NCBI GenBank assembly: GCA_022414725.1
Contig: JAJSRW010001641.1
Location: 124,001 to 188,000 of the forward strand
Source of the DNA: Microglena sp. YARC
Lineage: Eukaryota; Chlorophyta; Chlorophyceae; Chlamydomonadales; Chlamydomonadaceae
DNA: 64,000 bases
Direction of reading: 5' to 3'
Part shown: one piece after another, positions 15,910 through 26,541 of the stretch
Layout: each line of letters begins with the position of its first letter
Position numbering within the stretch: the stretch's first letter is position 1
The notes under the pieces: model-generated
The model's database searches: none
What the model saw: only the letters and a program-made list of their open reading frames with translations
What the model was told of the DNA's origin: nothing
Position numbers and translations under genes: made by a program

Positions 15910-17040
15910 ATGATTTCGAAAGAAATAAATAACCACATCTCGAGACGGGTCAAATGTCTGGAACACAAGTGGGATTGGAGTTTATTGAGTTATAATCCAT
16001 GTTTGACGTGGGATATTATCGAATGCAATCTGGACAAACCGTGGAACTGGTATTACATTAGCACAAACCCAAACATCACGTGGGAGATTATACAAGACTA
16101 CCCAGATAAACCCTGGAATTGGAATTGGATCAGCGCAAACCCTTGCATCAAATGGGACATTGTCATTACAAACCCCAACAAACCGTGGGACTGGTGTGGA
16201 TTAAGCGCAAACCCCAATATCACGTGGGATATTATACAAGCCAACCCTGAAAAACCATGGGATTGGGATCGGATCAGCTCAAACCCCAACATCACATGGG
16301 ACATTATACAAGACTACCCAGACAATCCCAACATACCATGGAACTGGTGTGAGTTGAGCGCAAACCCAAATATTACTTGGGATATTATAAAAGCCAACCC
16401 CGACAAACCATGGGATTGGTACTGGATCAGCAGAAACCCCAACATCACGTGTGATATTATCGAAGCCAACCCAGATAAACCATGGGACTGGAACAGGATC
16501 AGCACAAACCCCAATATCACATGGGATATTATACAAGCAAACACTGATAAACCATGGGATTGGTATTATATAAGCAGAAAACCCGCCATCACGTGGGATA
16601 TTGTGCAATCCAACCCCGACAAACCATGGGACTGGTGTGTAATGAGCTCAAACCCCAACATCACGTGGGATATTATACAAGCTAACCCTGATAAACCATG
16701 GAATTGGTACTGGATCAGCAGAAACCCCTGCATCAAATGGGATATTATACAAGCCAACCCAGATAAACCATGGGACTGGGGTGGAATCAGCGCAAACCTC
16801 TACATCACATGGGATATTATACAAGCCAACTCGGACAATCCCGACAAACCTTGGTGCTGGCGTGAGTTGAGCTCTAACCCAAATATGTTACTATCTACCC
16901 AAGACATTTGTGATATCATACGTAGAGACAGAGCAGCAAGAACCATACAAAAAATATGGCGACATGTCAATACAAACCCTAGTTATAATGCATGTCGGTG
17001 TAGACTCTTTAGGGAATATAATGAAATGGTTTATTATTAA
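15910..17040 (+). CDS. W-repeat family copy 2, 12 repeats (reference description)
   Basis: The protein has 376 residues: a 28-residue N-cap (MISKEINNHISRRVKC, then a half repeat HKWDWSLLSY), twelve repeats of 24 residues and a 54-residue C-cap. One repeat reads NPNITWDII, two variable residues, NPDKPW[D/N]W, two variable residues, then [I/L/M]S and one of A/R/S/T/K. Variable pairs here: YY-NW-CG-DR-CE-YW-NR-YY-CV-YW-GG-RE. Repeats 5 and 12 carry a three-residue insertion before the PW. The C-cap has NPNMLLS, an acidic helix DICDIIRR, and then AARTIQKIWRHV, an IQ-like helix of the kind that binds calmodulin or packs on kinases, followed by YREYNEM-type residues. A helical solenoid for protein binding is the likeliest fold (inference). 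I recall similar W-rich repeats in other giant viruses but cannot verify it here. Confidence 0.8.
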   Translation: MISKEINNHISRRVKCLEHKWDWSLLSYNPCLTWDIIECNLDKPWNWYYISTNPNITWEIIQDYPDKPWNWNWISANPCIKWDIVITNPNKPWDWCGLSANPNITWDIIQANPEKPWDWDRISSNPNITWDIIQDYPDNPNIPWNWCELSANPNITWDIIKANPDKPWDWYWISRNPNITCDIIEANPDKPWDWNRISTNPNITWDIIQANTDKPWDWYYISRKPAITWDIVQSNPDKPWDWCVMSSNPNITWDIIQANPDKPWNWYWISRNPCIKWDIIQANPDKPWDWGGISANLYITWDIIQANSDNPDKPWCWRELSSNPNMLLSTQDICDIIRRDRAARTIQKIWRHVNTNPSYNACRCRLFREYNEMVYY

Positions 17041-17163
17041 ATGACCGATTAATCTTTTCAAATCGGGCCATTGGAAAGTAATATATTTATAAAGATACTT
17101 GTGGATACACTACCATATATTATCTAGTTATTGTGGAAATTTACAATCATATTTTTTATAATA

Positions 17164-18201
17164 ATGATTTCAGCGGAAATAAATAACCACATCTCGAGAC
17201 GGGTCAAATGTATGGAACACAAGTGGGATTGGGGGTTATTGAGTTGTAACTCATCTTTAACGTGGGACATTATCGAAAGCAACCCCAACAAACCATGGAA
17301 TTGGTACTGGATCAGCGCAAACCCTTGCATCAAATGGGACATTGTCATTACAAACCCCGACAAACCATGGGACTGGGGTGGAATGAGCTCAAACCCCAAC
17401 ATCACGTGGGGTATTATACAAGACAACCCCGACAAACCATGGGATTGGGATCGGATCAGCTCAAACCCTAGCATCACATGGGATATTATACAAGCCAACC
17501 CAGATAAACCATGGGACTGGTTTTTGATCAGTAAAAACCCCAGTATCACATGGGATAATATACAAGACAACCAAGACAAACAATGGGACTGGTATGAGTT
17601 GAGCGCAAACCCCAACGTCACATGGGAGATTATACAAGCCAATCCAGACAAACCATGGGACTGGTACTCGATCAGCAAAAACCCTGTCATAACGATGGAT
17701 ATTATCGAAGCAAACCCTGACAAACCATGGAATTGGTTGTATATAAGCGCAAACTCTTCCATCAAATGGGATATTGTACGAGATAATCCCAACAAACCGT
17801 GGAACTGGAACTGGATCAGCAGAAACCCCAACATCACATGGGATGTTGTACAAGCTAACCCCGACAAACCATGGGATTGGCGCGGAATGAGCTCAAATCC
17901 CAGCATCACGTGGGATATTATACAAGCCAACCCAGATAAACCATGGGACTGGTTTTTGATCAGTAAAAACCCCAGTATCACATGGGATATTATACAAGAC
18001 AACCCTAATAAACATTGGAGCTGGCATAGATTGAGCTTAAACCCCAATATGTTCCAGTTATCTAACCAAGACATTTGTGATATCATACGTAGATGTAGAG
18101 CAGCAAGAACCATACAAAAAATATGGCGACATGTCAATACAAACCCTAGTTATAATGCATGTCGGCGTAGACTCTTTAGGGAATATAATGAAATGGTTTA
18201 G
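17164..18201 (+). CDS. W-repeat family copy 3, 11 repeats
   Basis: 345 residues from the conserved MISAEI start; an upstream in-frame TTG at 17131 is ignored. Variable pairs: YW-GG-DR-FL-YE-YS-LY-NW-RG-FL-HR. Repeats 4 and 10 are near-identical (FL module). The C-cap has one extra residue (NPNMFQLSN). The gene ends at TAG, which shows that TAG is a genuine stop in this genome. The leader carries tttataaagatacttgtgg at 17089-17107. Confidence 0.8.
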   Translation: MISAEINNHISRRVKCMEHKWDWGLLSCNSSLTWDIIESNPNKPWNWYWISANPCIKWDIVITNPDKPWDWGGMSSNPNITWGIIQDNPDKPWDWDRISSNPSITWDIIQANPDKPWDWFLISKNPSITWDNIQDNQDKQWDWYELSANPNVTWEIIQANPDKPWDWYSISKNPVITMDIIEANPDKPWNWLYISANSSIKWDIVRDNPNKPWNWNWISRNPNITWDVVQANPDKPWDWRGMSSNPSITWDIIQANPDKPWDWFLISKNPSITWDIIQDNPNKHWSWHRLSLNPNMFQLSNQDICDIIRRCRAARTIQKIWRHVNTNPSYNACRRRLFREYNEMV

Positions 18202-18248
18202 ATATAAAGATACTTGTGTATATGATATTTATAATTGTAATTTTTAAT

Positions 18249-19358
18249 ATGATTTCAACCGAAATAAATAATCACATCTTGAGACGCATCAAATGCATGG
18301 AACACGCATGGAGCTGGGGTGGATTGAGCTCAAACCCCAACATCACATGGGAGATTATACAAACCAACCCAGATAAACAATGGGATTGGTATTACATTAG
18401 CAAAAACCCCAACATCACATGGGAGATTATACAAACCAACCCAGATAAACCATGGGATTGGTATTACATTAGCAGAAACCCCAACATTACATCGGATATT
18501 ATCAAAGCCAACCCTGATAAACCATGGGATTGGTTTTATATTAGCAGGTCTCCCCTCATCACATTGGAGATTGTCGAAAATAATCCAGATAAACCATGGG
18601 ATTGGTGCAGATTGAGTATAAACCCCAACGTCACGTGGGATATTATGCAAGCAAACCCCAACAAACCGTGGAACTGGTGTGTAATGAGCTCAAACCCCAA
18701 CATCACATGGGACATTATACAAGCCAATCCAGATAAACCATGGAATTGGTTTTATATTAGCGAAAACCCCAATATCACGTGGGATATTATACACGACAAT
18801 CCCGACATACCATGGGATTGGCGTGGATTGAGCGCAAACCCCATCATCACGTGGGAGATTATCAACACCAACCCCAACATACCATGGGACTGGTATAACA
18901 TTAGCTCAAACCCCAACATCACGTGGGATATTATACGAGATAATCCCAGCAAACCATGGGACTGGTACTGGATCAGCAGAAACCCTTGCATCACATGGGA
19001 GATTATACAATCCAACCCCGACAAACCATGGGTTTGGTGTGTAATGAGCTCAAACCCCAACATCACATGGGAGATTATACGAGACAACCCTGATAAACTA
19101 TGGGATTGGTTTTTTATTAGCAGAAACCCCAACATCACGTGGGATATTATACAAGCAAACACTGATAAACCATGGGATTGGTGCGGATTGAGTGCAAATC
19201 CCAATATGTTGCTATCTAACCAAGACATTTGTGATATCATACGTAGATGTAGAGCTACAAGAACCATTCAGAAAATATGGCGATACGTCAATACAAACCC
19301 GAGTTATAATGTATGTCGACGAAGACTCTGTAGGGAATATAATGAAATGGTTTATTAA
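18249..19358 (+). CDS. W-repeat family copy 4, 12 repeats
   Basis: 369 residues. The N-cap is variant: RRIKCMEHAWSWGGLSS instead of HKWDW. Variable pairs: YY-YY-FY-CR-CV-FY-RG-YN-YW-CV-FF-CG. Two repeats replace DKPW by DIPW or NIPW. The IQ-like helix is RATRTIQKIWRYV. Only 47 bases separate it from copy 3, so its TATA-like tataaagatacttgtg lies directly after the previous stop. Confidence 0.8.
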   Translation: MISTEINNHILRRIKCMEHAWSWGGLSSNPNITWEIIQTNPDKQWDWYYISKNPNITWEIIQTNPDKPWDWYYISRNPNITSDIIKANPDKPWDWFYISRSPLITLEIVENNPDKPWDWCRLSINPNVTWDIMQANPNKPWNWCVMSSNPNITWDIIQANPDKPWNWFYISENPNITWDIIHDNPDIPWDWRGLSANPIITWEIINTNPNIPWDWYNISSNPNITWDIIRDNPSKPWDWYWISRNPCITWEIIQSNPDKPWVWCVMSSNPNITWEIIRDNPDKLWDWFFISRNPNITWDIIQANTDKPWDWCGLSANPNMLLSNQDICDIIRRCRATRTIQKIWRYVNTNPSYNVCRRRLCREYNEMVY

Positions 19359-19491
19359 ATTATTATTATCCTCATTATTATCCGTATACCGATTATAATA
19401 TTTTCAAATCGGGCCATTGGAAAGTAATATATTTATAAAGATACTTGTGGATACACTACCATATATAATCTAGATATTGTGGAAATTTAAA

Positions 19492-20622
19492 ATGATTTCG
19501 GCGGAAATAAACAACCATATCTCGAGACGGGTCAAATGTATGGAACACAAATGGGATTGGGGTGTATTGAGTTGTAACTCATCGTTAACGTGGGATATTA
19601 TTAAAGCGAACCCCGACAAACAATGGAATTGGCATTACATCAGCGCAAACCGCTGTATCAAATGGGAGATTGTCATTACAAACCCAGATAAACCATGGGA
19701 TTGGTGCGGATTGAGCAGAAACCCCAACATTGTGTGGGATATTATACAAGCAAACCCCAACAAACCGTGGAACTGGTGTGTAATGAGCTCAAACCCCAAC
19801 ATCACATGGGATATTATACAAGCCTATCCAGATAAACCATGGAATTGGTACTGGATTACCAGAAACCCCAACATCACATGGGATATTATACAAGCCAACT
19901 CAGACAATCCCGACAAACCATGGGACTGGTCTGAGTTGAGCGCAAACCCCAATATCACATGGGACATTATCAACACCAATCCCGACAAACCATGGGATTG
20001 GTACAGGATCAGCAGAAACCCCAACATCACGTGTGATATTATACAAGCCAATCCAGATAAACCATGGGATTGGTGCGGATTGAGCAGAAACCCCAACATC
20101 GTGTGGGGTATTATCAAAGCCTACCCCGACAAGCAGTGGAACTGGTATGAGTTGAGCGCAAACCCCAATATCACATGGGACATTATCAACACCAATCCAG
20201 ATAAACCATGGAATTGGTACTGGATTACCAGAAACCCCAACATCACATGGGATATTATACAAGCCAACTCAGACAATCCCGACAAACCATGGGACTGGTA
20301 TTACATTAGTAAAAACCCCAACATCACATGGGATATTATACAAACAAACCCAGATAAACCATGGGTTTGGAACTGGATCAGCGCAAACCCCAATATCACT
20401 TGGGATATTATACAAGCCAACCCAGATAAACCATGGGACTGGGGTGGAATCAGCGCAAACCCCAATATGTTGATATCTACCCAAGACATTTTTGATATCA
20501 TACGTAGATGTAGAGCAGCAATAACCATACAAAAAATATAGAGACATGTCAATACAAACCCGAGTTATAATGCGTGTCGACGTAGAATCTTTAGGGAATA
20601 TAATGAAATGGTTTATTATTAA
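19492..20622 (+). pseudogene. W-repeat family copy 5, 12 repeats, C-cap cut by TAG
   Basis: The repeat domain is intact. Variable pairs: HY-CG-CV-YW-SE-YR-CG-YE-YW-YY-NW-GG; repeats 5 and 10 have the three-residue NSDNPDKPW insertion. The Trp of the IQ-like helix (IQKIW) is TAG at 20539-20541 instead of TGG. The frame then continues for 26 codons to TAA at 20622. The product would have 349 residues and would lack half of the IQ-like helix, so the repeat domain could still be made and stay functional. Confidence 0.8.
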
Positions 20623-20774
20623 ATTATTATCATTATCCTCGTTTTATACCGACATTTGCGATATCATACGTATACAAATCCTAATGAATTATTAAATTAT
20701 TATCCCCGACAAATCGGGCCATTGGCCAAGTATTTATATAAAGATACTTGTGGATATACTACTATCTAATTTTT

Positions 20775-21887
20775 ATGATAACAGCGGAAATAAATAACCA
20801 CATCTCGAGACGGCTCAAATGCCTAGAACACAAGTGGAAGTGGAGTTCATTGAGTTATAACTCATCTTTAACGTGGGACATTATCGAATGCAATCCAGAC
20901 AAACCTTGGGACTGGTATTGGATCAGCAGAAACCCTTGCATTAAATTGGCGTTTGTCAAAGCAAACCCCGACAAACCTTGGGACTGGCGTGGGATGAGCG
21001 GAAACCCAGATATCACATGGGAGATTATACAAGATAATCCAAACAAACAATGGGACTGGTATGAGTTGAGCGCAAACCCCAACATCACGTGGGACATTAT
21101 CGAATACAACCCCAACAAACCGTGGAATTGGTTTTGGATCAGCAGAAAACCCGACATCACGTGGGATATTATCCAAGCCAATCCCGACAAACCATGGGAC
21201 TGGTGTGGATTAAGCGCAAACCCCAACATAACGTGGGACATTGTCAAAGCCAACCCTGATAAACCGTGGAATAAGTATAGGATCAGCAGAAAACCCAACA
21301 TCACGTGGGATATTATACAAGACAACCCCGACATACCATGGGATTGGCGTGGATTGAGCGCAAACCCCATCATCACATGGGATATTGTCAAAGCAAACCC
21401 AGACAAACCGTGGGACTGGGACTGGATCAGCAGAAACCCCAACATAATGTGGGATACTGTCCAAACCTACCCCGACAAACCATGGGACTGGCTTGGATTG
21501 AGCGCAAACCCCAATATCACATGGGATATTATCCTAGCCAATCCCGACAAACTATGGGACTGGTACTCGATCAGCAAAAACCCCAACATCACGTGGGATA
21601 TTATACAAGCAAACCCCGATAAACAATGGGACTGGTTTGGATTGAGCAGAAACCCCAATATCACATGGGATATTATCGAAGCCAATTCCGATAAACCATG
21701 GAATTGGTATGAATTGAGCACTAACCCCAATATGTTGCTATCTTCCCTAGACATATATGATATCATACGCAGATACAAAGCAGTAAGAACTATACAACAA
21801 ATATGGCGACATGTCATCACAAACCCGAGTTATGTTGTATGTCAACACAGACTCTATAGGGAATATAATGAAATGGTTTATTATTAA
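20775..21887 (+). CDS. W-repeat family copy 6, 12 repeats
   Basis: 370 residues from MITAEI. Variable pairs: YW-RG-YE-FW-CG-YR-RG-DW-LG-YS-FG-YE. Repeat 6 has PWNKYR, where the second Trp of the PWxW motif is Lys, a rare scaffold change. The helix reads KAVRTIQQIWRHV. The 3' end plus the downstream leader (about 21740-21990) is nearly identical to 22865-23105 and 27590-27835, which marks a recent duplication. Confidence 0.8.
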   Translation: MITAEINNHISRRLKCLEHKWKWSSLSYNSSLTWDIIECNPDKPWDWYWISRNPCIKLAFVKANPDKPWDWRGMSGNPDITWEIIQDNPNKQWDWYELSANPNITWDIIEYNPNKPWNWFWISRKPDITWDIIQANPDKPWDWCGLSANPNITWDIVKANPDKPWNKYRISRKPNITWDIIQDNPDIPWDWRGLSANPIITWDIVKANPDKPWDWDWISRNPNIMWDTVQTYPDKPWDWLGLSANPNITWDIILANPDKLWDWYSISKNPNITWDIIQANPDKQWDWFGLSRNPNITWDIIEANSDKPWNWYELSTNPNMLLSSLDIYDIIRRYKAVRTIQQIWRHVITNPSYVVCQHRLYREYNEMVYY

Positions 21888-22036
21888 ATTATTATTATTA
21901 TCCCAGATTTATACCTATTCTAATCTTTTCAAATCGGGCCATTGGACAGTAATTTTTATAAAGATACTTGTGGATATACCACCATCTATTATTTAGTTAT
22001 TACTGAAATTTACAATCTTATTTTTTTTAAATAATA

Positions 22037-23000
22037 ATGATATCAGCGGAAATAAATAGCCACATCTCGAGACGGGTCAAATGTCTGGAACACAAGTGGG
22101 AGTGGAGTTCATTGAGTTATAACTCATCTTTAACGTGGGACATTATCGAATGCAATCCAGACAAACCTTGGGACTGGTATAGGATCAGCAGAAACCCATG
22201 CATCAAATGGGATATTATCAAAGCAAACCCCGACAAACCATGGGACTGGCTAGGAATGAGCGCAAACCCCAATATCACGTGGGATATTATCCTAGCCTAT
22301 CCCGACAAACTATGGGACTTGTATGAGTTGAGCACAAACCCCAACATAACGTGGGATATTGTCAAAGCCAACCCTGATAAACCGTGGAATTGGTATAGGA
22401 TCAGCAGAAACCCCAATATCACATGGGATATAATCCTAGCCAACCCCGACAAACCATGGGACTGGTTAGGAATGAGCACAAACCCCAATATCACATGGGA
22501 TATTATACAAGCCAACCCAGACAAACCGTGGGACTGGAACTTGATTAGCAGAAAACCCACCATCACGTGGGATATTGTCAAAGCCAACCCAGATAAACCA
22601 TGGGACTGGTGTGGATTAAGCGCAAACCCCAATATCACATGGGATATTATACAAGCCTACCCAGACAAACCGTGGAACTGGAACTGGATCAGCAAAAAAC
22701 CCACAATCACGTGGGATATTGTCAAAGCCAACCCAGATAAACAATGGGATTGGTGTGTAATAAGCGCAAACCCCAATATCACATGGGACATTGTACAAGC
22801 CAATCCCGACCAACCTTGGTGTTGGTATGAATTGAGCACTAACCCCAATATGTTGCTATCTAGACATATATGATATCATACGCAGATACAAAGCAGTAAG
22901 AACTATACAACAAATATGGCGACATGTCATCACAAACCCGAGTTATGTTGTATGTCAACACAGACTCTATAGGGAATATAATGAAATGGTTTATTATTAA
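22037..23000 (+). pseudogene. W-repeat family copy 7, 10 repeats, C-cap lost by a 5-base deletion
   Basis: The intact frame ends at 22873 after NPNMLLSRHI (278 residues). Compared with copy 6, five bases (tccct) are missing at about 22862, so the C-cap is shifted out of frame, although its sequence persists to 23000. Variable pairs: YR-LG-YE-YR-LG-NL-CG-NW-CV-YE. The repeat domain alone may be produced with a ten-residue tail. Confidence 0.8.
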
Positions 23001-23150
23001 ATTATTATTATTATCCCAGATTTATACCTATTCTAATCTTTTCAAATCGGGCCATTGGACAGTAATTTTTATAAAGATACTTGTGGATATACCACCATCT
23101 ATTATTTAACTTATTACTGAAATTTACAATCTTATTTTTTTAAAATAATA

Positions 23151-24263
23151 ATGATATCAGCTGAAATAAATAGCCACATCTTGAGACGGGTCAAATGTCT
23201 GGAACACAAGTGGGAGTGGAGTTCATTGAGTTATAACTCATCTTTAACGTTGGGCATTATCGAAGCCTACCCCGACAAACCTTGGGACTGGTATTGGATC
23301 AGCAGAAACCCATGCATCAAATGGGCGATTGTCAAAGCCAATCCTGATAAACAATGGGACTGGCGTGGATTGAGCGCAAACCCATATATCACATGGGAGA
23401 TTATACGAGATAATCCAAACAAACTATGGGACTGGTCAATCATTAGCTCAAACCCCAACATAACGTGGGATATTATACAAGCCAACCCTGATAAACCGTG
23501 GAATTGGTATAGGATTAGCACAACCCTCAATATCACATGGGATATTATACAAGCCAACCCCGACAAACCCTGGGATTGGAATTGGATCAGCACGAACCCT
23601 AATGTCACATGGGATATAATACTAGCTAATCCATATAAACTATGGGACTGGTATAACATTAGCGCAAACCCCAATATCACGTGGGATATTATACAAGCTA
23701 ACCCCGACAAACCATGGGACTGGTATAGGATCAGCAGAAAACCCAATATCACATGGGATATTATACAAGCCAACCCAGACAAACCGTGGGACTGGTTTTA
23801 TATTAGCAAAAATCCCACCATCACGTGGGATATTGTCAAAGCCAACCCCGACAAACCATGGGACTGGTGTGGATTAAGCGCAAACCCCAATATCACATGG
23901 GATATTATACAACACAATCTCGATAAACATTGGTGTTGGTATGATTTGAGCTCAAACCCCAACATCACATGGGATATAATCCTATCCAACCCAGATAAAC
24001 AATGGGATTGGTGTGTAATGAGTGCAAACCCATATATCACATGGGATATTATCGAAGCCAATTCCGATAAACCATGGAATTGGAATGAATTGAGCACTAA
24101 CCCCAATATGTTGCTAACTACCCAAGACATATGTGATATCATACGCAGATACAAAGCAGCTAGAACTATACAAAAAATATGGCGACATGTCATCACAAAC
24201 CCGAGTTATGTTGCATGTCAACACAGACTCTATAGGGAATATAATGAAATGGTTTATTATTAA
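23151..24263 (+). CDS. W-repeat family copy 8, 12 repeats
   Basis: 370 residues. Variable pairs: YW-RG-SI-YR-NW-YN-YR-FY-CG-YD-CV-NE. Its first repeat starts LTLGII instead of LTWDII. The leader with ttttataaagatacttgtgg (23066-23085) is a copy of that of copy 7. It is followed after 98 bases by an unrelated membrane protein gene. Confidence 0.8.
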   Translation: MISAEINSHILRRVKCLEHKWEWSSLSYNSSLTLGIIEAYPDKPWDWYWISRNPCIKWAIVKANPDKQWDWRGLSANPYITWEIIRDNPNKLWDWSIISSNPNITWDIIQANPDKPWNWYRISTTLNITWDIIQANPDKPWDWNWISTNPNVTWDIILANPYKLWDWYNISANPNITWDIIQANPDKPWDWYRISRKPNITWDIIQANPDKPWDWFYISKNPTITWDIVKANPDKPWDWCGLSANPNITWDIIQHNLDKHWCWYDLSSNPNITWDIILSNPDKQWDWCVMSANPYITWDIIEANSDKPWNWNELSTNPNMLLTTQDICDIIRRYKAARTIQKIWRHVITNPSYVACQHRLYREYNEMVYY

Positions 24264-24361
24264 ATTATTCTTATTATCCCAGATTTATACCGATTCACGT
24301 ACAATGGTAAAGACTTGTGCAATTTCATGGGAATATAATATAAAGACAATAATACCCATAT

Positions 24362-24973
24362 ATGAAAATGAATTGTTTTGGGCAATATAGAATTGACCCA
24401 TCTCTCACTGTAGGTGAAACAATCGTTGGTAATGTGGCCAGAGGTATTTATATTGTTATGGCGATACCATTGATTATCATTGGAGGAATCCTTGCAGCTC
24501 CTGTTTATGGACTCAAAGAATCTATAGACGGTATCAATAAATGTGTATGTGTTCCGATACACAAAAGGAAAATGAACAAGAAGTGGAAGTATAGATTAAA
24601 CCGACAGGCAATTAGAATGTCCACTTTGCACATTTGGCAAAGGGATATAAATGCATATGACCAACACATGAGGAAAATGCTTGCAATTGCGGAACTTAAT
24701 GATCTTCCATTCGAGGTATGGGGTGATTTACTGGATGTAGTGTACGATACCGATTTTGAAAAAGGGCGAATTTATGAAATTGTCCAGGTGTTTGGAATAC
24801 CTGAATTATACACGGATGACATCAAAAAGGAAGCTGTAGAAATTGCCATGTTGCATTACCGTATGTTGTATCTAGAATTACATGACATACCAAAAGCTAA
24901 AGATGCGGAGCTGAGAATAAACGATATATTTGCATTAGAGTTGTTTCATCACACATACATGGATTCCTCCTGA
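24362..24973 (+). CDS. Hypothetical membrane protein, 203 residues
   Basis: Residues 27-52 (NVARGIYIVMAIPLII, then GGILAAPVYG) form one or a hairpin of hydrophobic segments, followed by two Cys in KCVCVP, a basic patch (HKRKMNKKWKYRLNRQ) and a helical C-terminal domain with Trp, Asp and Glu-rich helices. No family recognised. It is not a member of the surrounding repeat family but has a tataaagac element about 30 bases before the start, like its neighbours. Confidence 0.55.
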   Translation: MKMNCFGQYRIDPSLTVGETIVGNVARGIYIVMAIPLIIIGGILAAPVYGLKESIDGINKCVCVPIHKRKMNKKWKYRLNRQAIRMSTLHIWQRDINAYDQHMRKMLAIAELNDLPFEVWGDLLDVVYDTDFEKGRIYEIVQVFGIPELYTDDIKKEAVEIAMLHYRMLYLELHDIPKAKDAELRINDIFALELFHHTYMDSS

Positions 24974-25124
24974 AACCAAACGTGGTCGCCTTTGTGTTTA
25001 GAAACACGTACGTCTTTTTCAAATCGGGCCATTGGATAGTATTTTTTTATAAAGATACTTGTGGATATACCACCATCTATTATTTAATTATTACTGAAAT
25101 TTACAATTATAATTTTTTATAATA

Positions 25125-25587
25125 ATGATATCAGCTGAAATAAATAGCCACATCTCGAGACGGGTCAAATGTCTGGAACACAAGTGGAAGTGGAGTTCAT
25201 TGAGTTATAACTCATCTTTAACGTGGGACATTATCGAATGCAATCCAGACAAACCTTGGGAATGGTATTGGATCAGCAGAAACCCATGCATCAAATGGGC
25301 GATTGTCAAAGCCAACCCTGATAAACCATGGGACTGGCGTGGATTGAGCACAAACCCACATATCACATGGGATATTATACAAGCCGACCCGGAAAAACCA
25401 TGGGACTGGTAAGTTGAGCGCAAACCCCAATATCACATGGGATATTATACGAGATAATCCAAACAAACCATGGGACTTGTATGAGTTGAGCGCAAACCCC
25501 AACGATGCTGGTTCTAGGCATTATTCCAGGAATAATGGAATATGGCGACACAAACCCGAGTTATAAGGTATGTCGACGATCAGAGTA
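25125..25587 (+). pseudogene. W-repeat family copy 9, truncated and frameshifted
   Basis: The N-cap and three repeats are intact (YW-RG, then DW). At 25410 two bases are missing in what should read DWCKLSANP, which creates TAA. Another repeat and a half follows in a different frame (to NPND). Most of the rest has been deleted down to a fragment of the C-cap (aatatggcgaca, acccgagttata). It lies directly left of the minus-strand adaptor gene, with its 3' end towards it. Confidence 0.8.
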
Positions 25588-25609
25588 CATAGACTGTAAA
25601 AGATACGTT

Positions 25610-26332
25610 TCATAAACATTTTTTAGCGAGCTTGTTGTACACCGGTCCATTAGTTTTAATTTTTCGCCCGGTTACCGGATTTGTATTTCGATCCAAAAGC
25701 CATTTTTTGCACACGTCATTTGCGCTATTCTCTTTCTTTCCGGAGGAAGAAGAAGTGCATAGTTTTGCAAATTTGTTGTAAACACCCTTGTCCTTTTGTA
25801 TTTTTCGCCCGGTTTCTGGATTTATACTCTTATCCAAAAGCCATTTATCACACACTGATTTTATGGGTGTGGGCTCGGGCTTGGGCTCGGGCTTGGACTT
25901 GGGCTTGGACTTGGGCTTGGACTTGGACTTAGACACATAACTTTGCATAAATTTAGATAGAGGGATTTCCTTATGTTTACGCCCACGAAGAACAGAGATA
26001 CCAATGTAATCGAGTGTTTTCTTAACACTCGTTCTCAGTTGTTGAGTGACGGGATACTCCAACCTTGCTTTTTCATAATTGTCAAAGATGTATCGTCTTC
26101 CTTTCCATTTGCCACCTGATATGACTGATTTTTTAAATTCATCCAAATCATTCGGTGCAAAAGTTATTTTTAGATCACGGGTACTATCTTTGACAACTAA
26201 AAATATAACAACTGCACCCGAATTTAAATGAAAAAGTATTGAAAACATGTATTCACCTGGTACATCAGTATCAACATTCTCCAGATAATCAGATATAGCG
26301 TTAATGACGTCAACGGAGTTAAATTGATCCAT
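25610..26332 (-). CDS. Protein with two C-terminal two-cysteine adaptor domains
   Basis: 240 residues. Residues 161-192 and 208-240 each hold the two-cysteine adaptor pattern: Cys-xx-WLLD, NPxTGRKI, a Gly-x-x-Tyr-N-K step and a closing Cys. This domain (Pfam 2C_adapt) is specific to large DNA viruses and is usually linked to other domains. Residues 1-125 form an unrecognised alpha/beta part (VDVINAISDYLENV, YMFSILFHLNSGAVVIFLVV, KWKGRRYIF). A linker of alternating Lys-Ser-Lys-Pro and Glu-Pro units (about 133-155) separates the two halves. The gene runs against the direction of the repeat array. Family assignment is good, function unknown. Confidence 0.75.
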   Translation of the reverse strand: MDQFNSVDVINAISDYLENVDTDVPGEYMFSILFHLNSGAVVIFLVVKDSTRDLKITFAPNDLDEFKKSVISGGKWKGRRYIFDNYEKARLEYPVTQQLRTSVKKTLDYIGISVLRGRKHKEIPLSKFMQSYVSKSKSKPKSKPKSKPEPKPEPTPIKSVCDKWLLDKSINPETGRKIQKDKGVYNKFAKLCTSSSSGKKENSANDVCKKWLLDRNTNPVTGRKIKTNGPVYNKLAKKCL

Positions 26333-26367
26333 ATTATAATTTACTAATATAAAAAAATAATTTTACA

Positions 26368-26432
26368 TGTCAATACAAACCTGAGTTATATTGCATGTCA
26401 CAGACTAATATAATGAAATGATTCATTATTAT
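26368..26432 (+). pseudogene. C-cap scrap of the W-repeat family
   Basis: The stretch acatgtcaatacaaacctga with ttgcatgtcacaga and aatataatgaaatg is the end of a family C-cap without the preceding helix. It lies between the adaptor gene start and the leader of copy 10. Confidence 0.65.
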
Positions 26433-26541
26433 TATTATTATTAGGCTTTTCAAATCAGGCCATTGGATAGTATTTTTTTATAAAGATACTTGTGGATATA
26501 CTACCACCATCTATTATTTACAATCATAATTTTTTATGATA

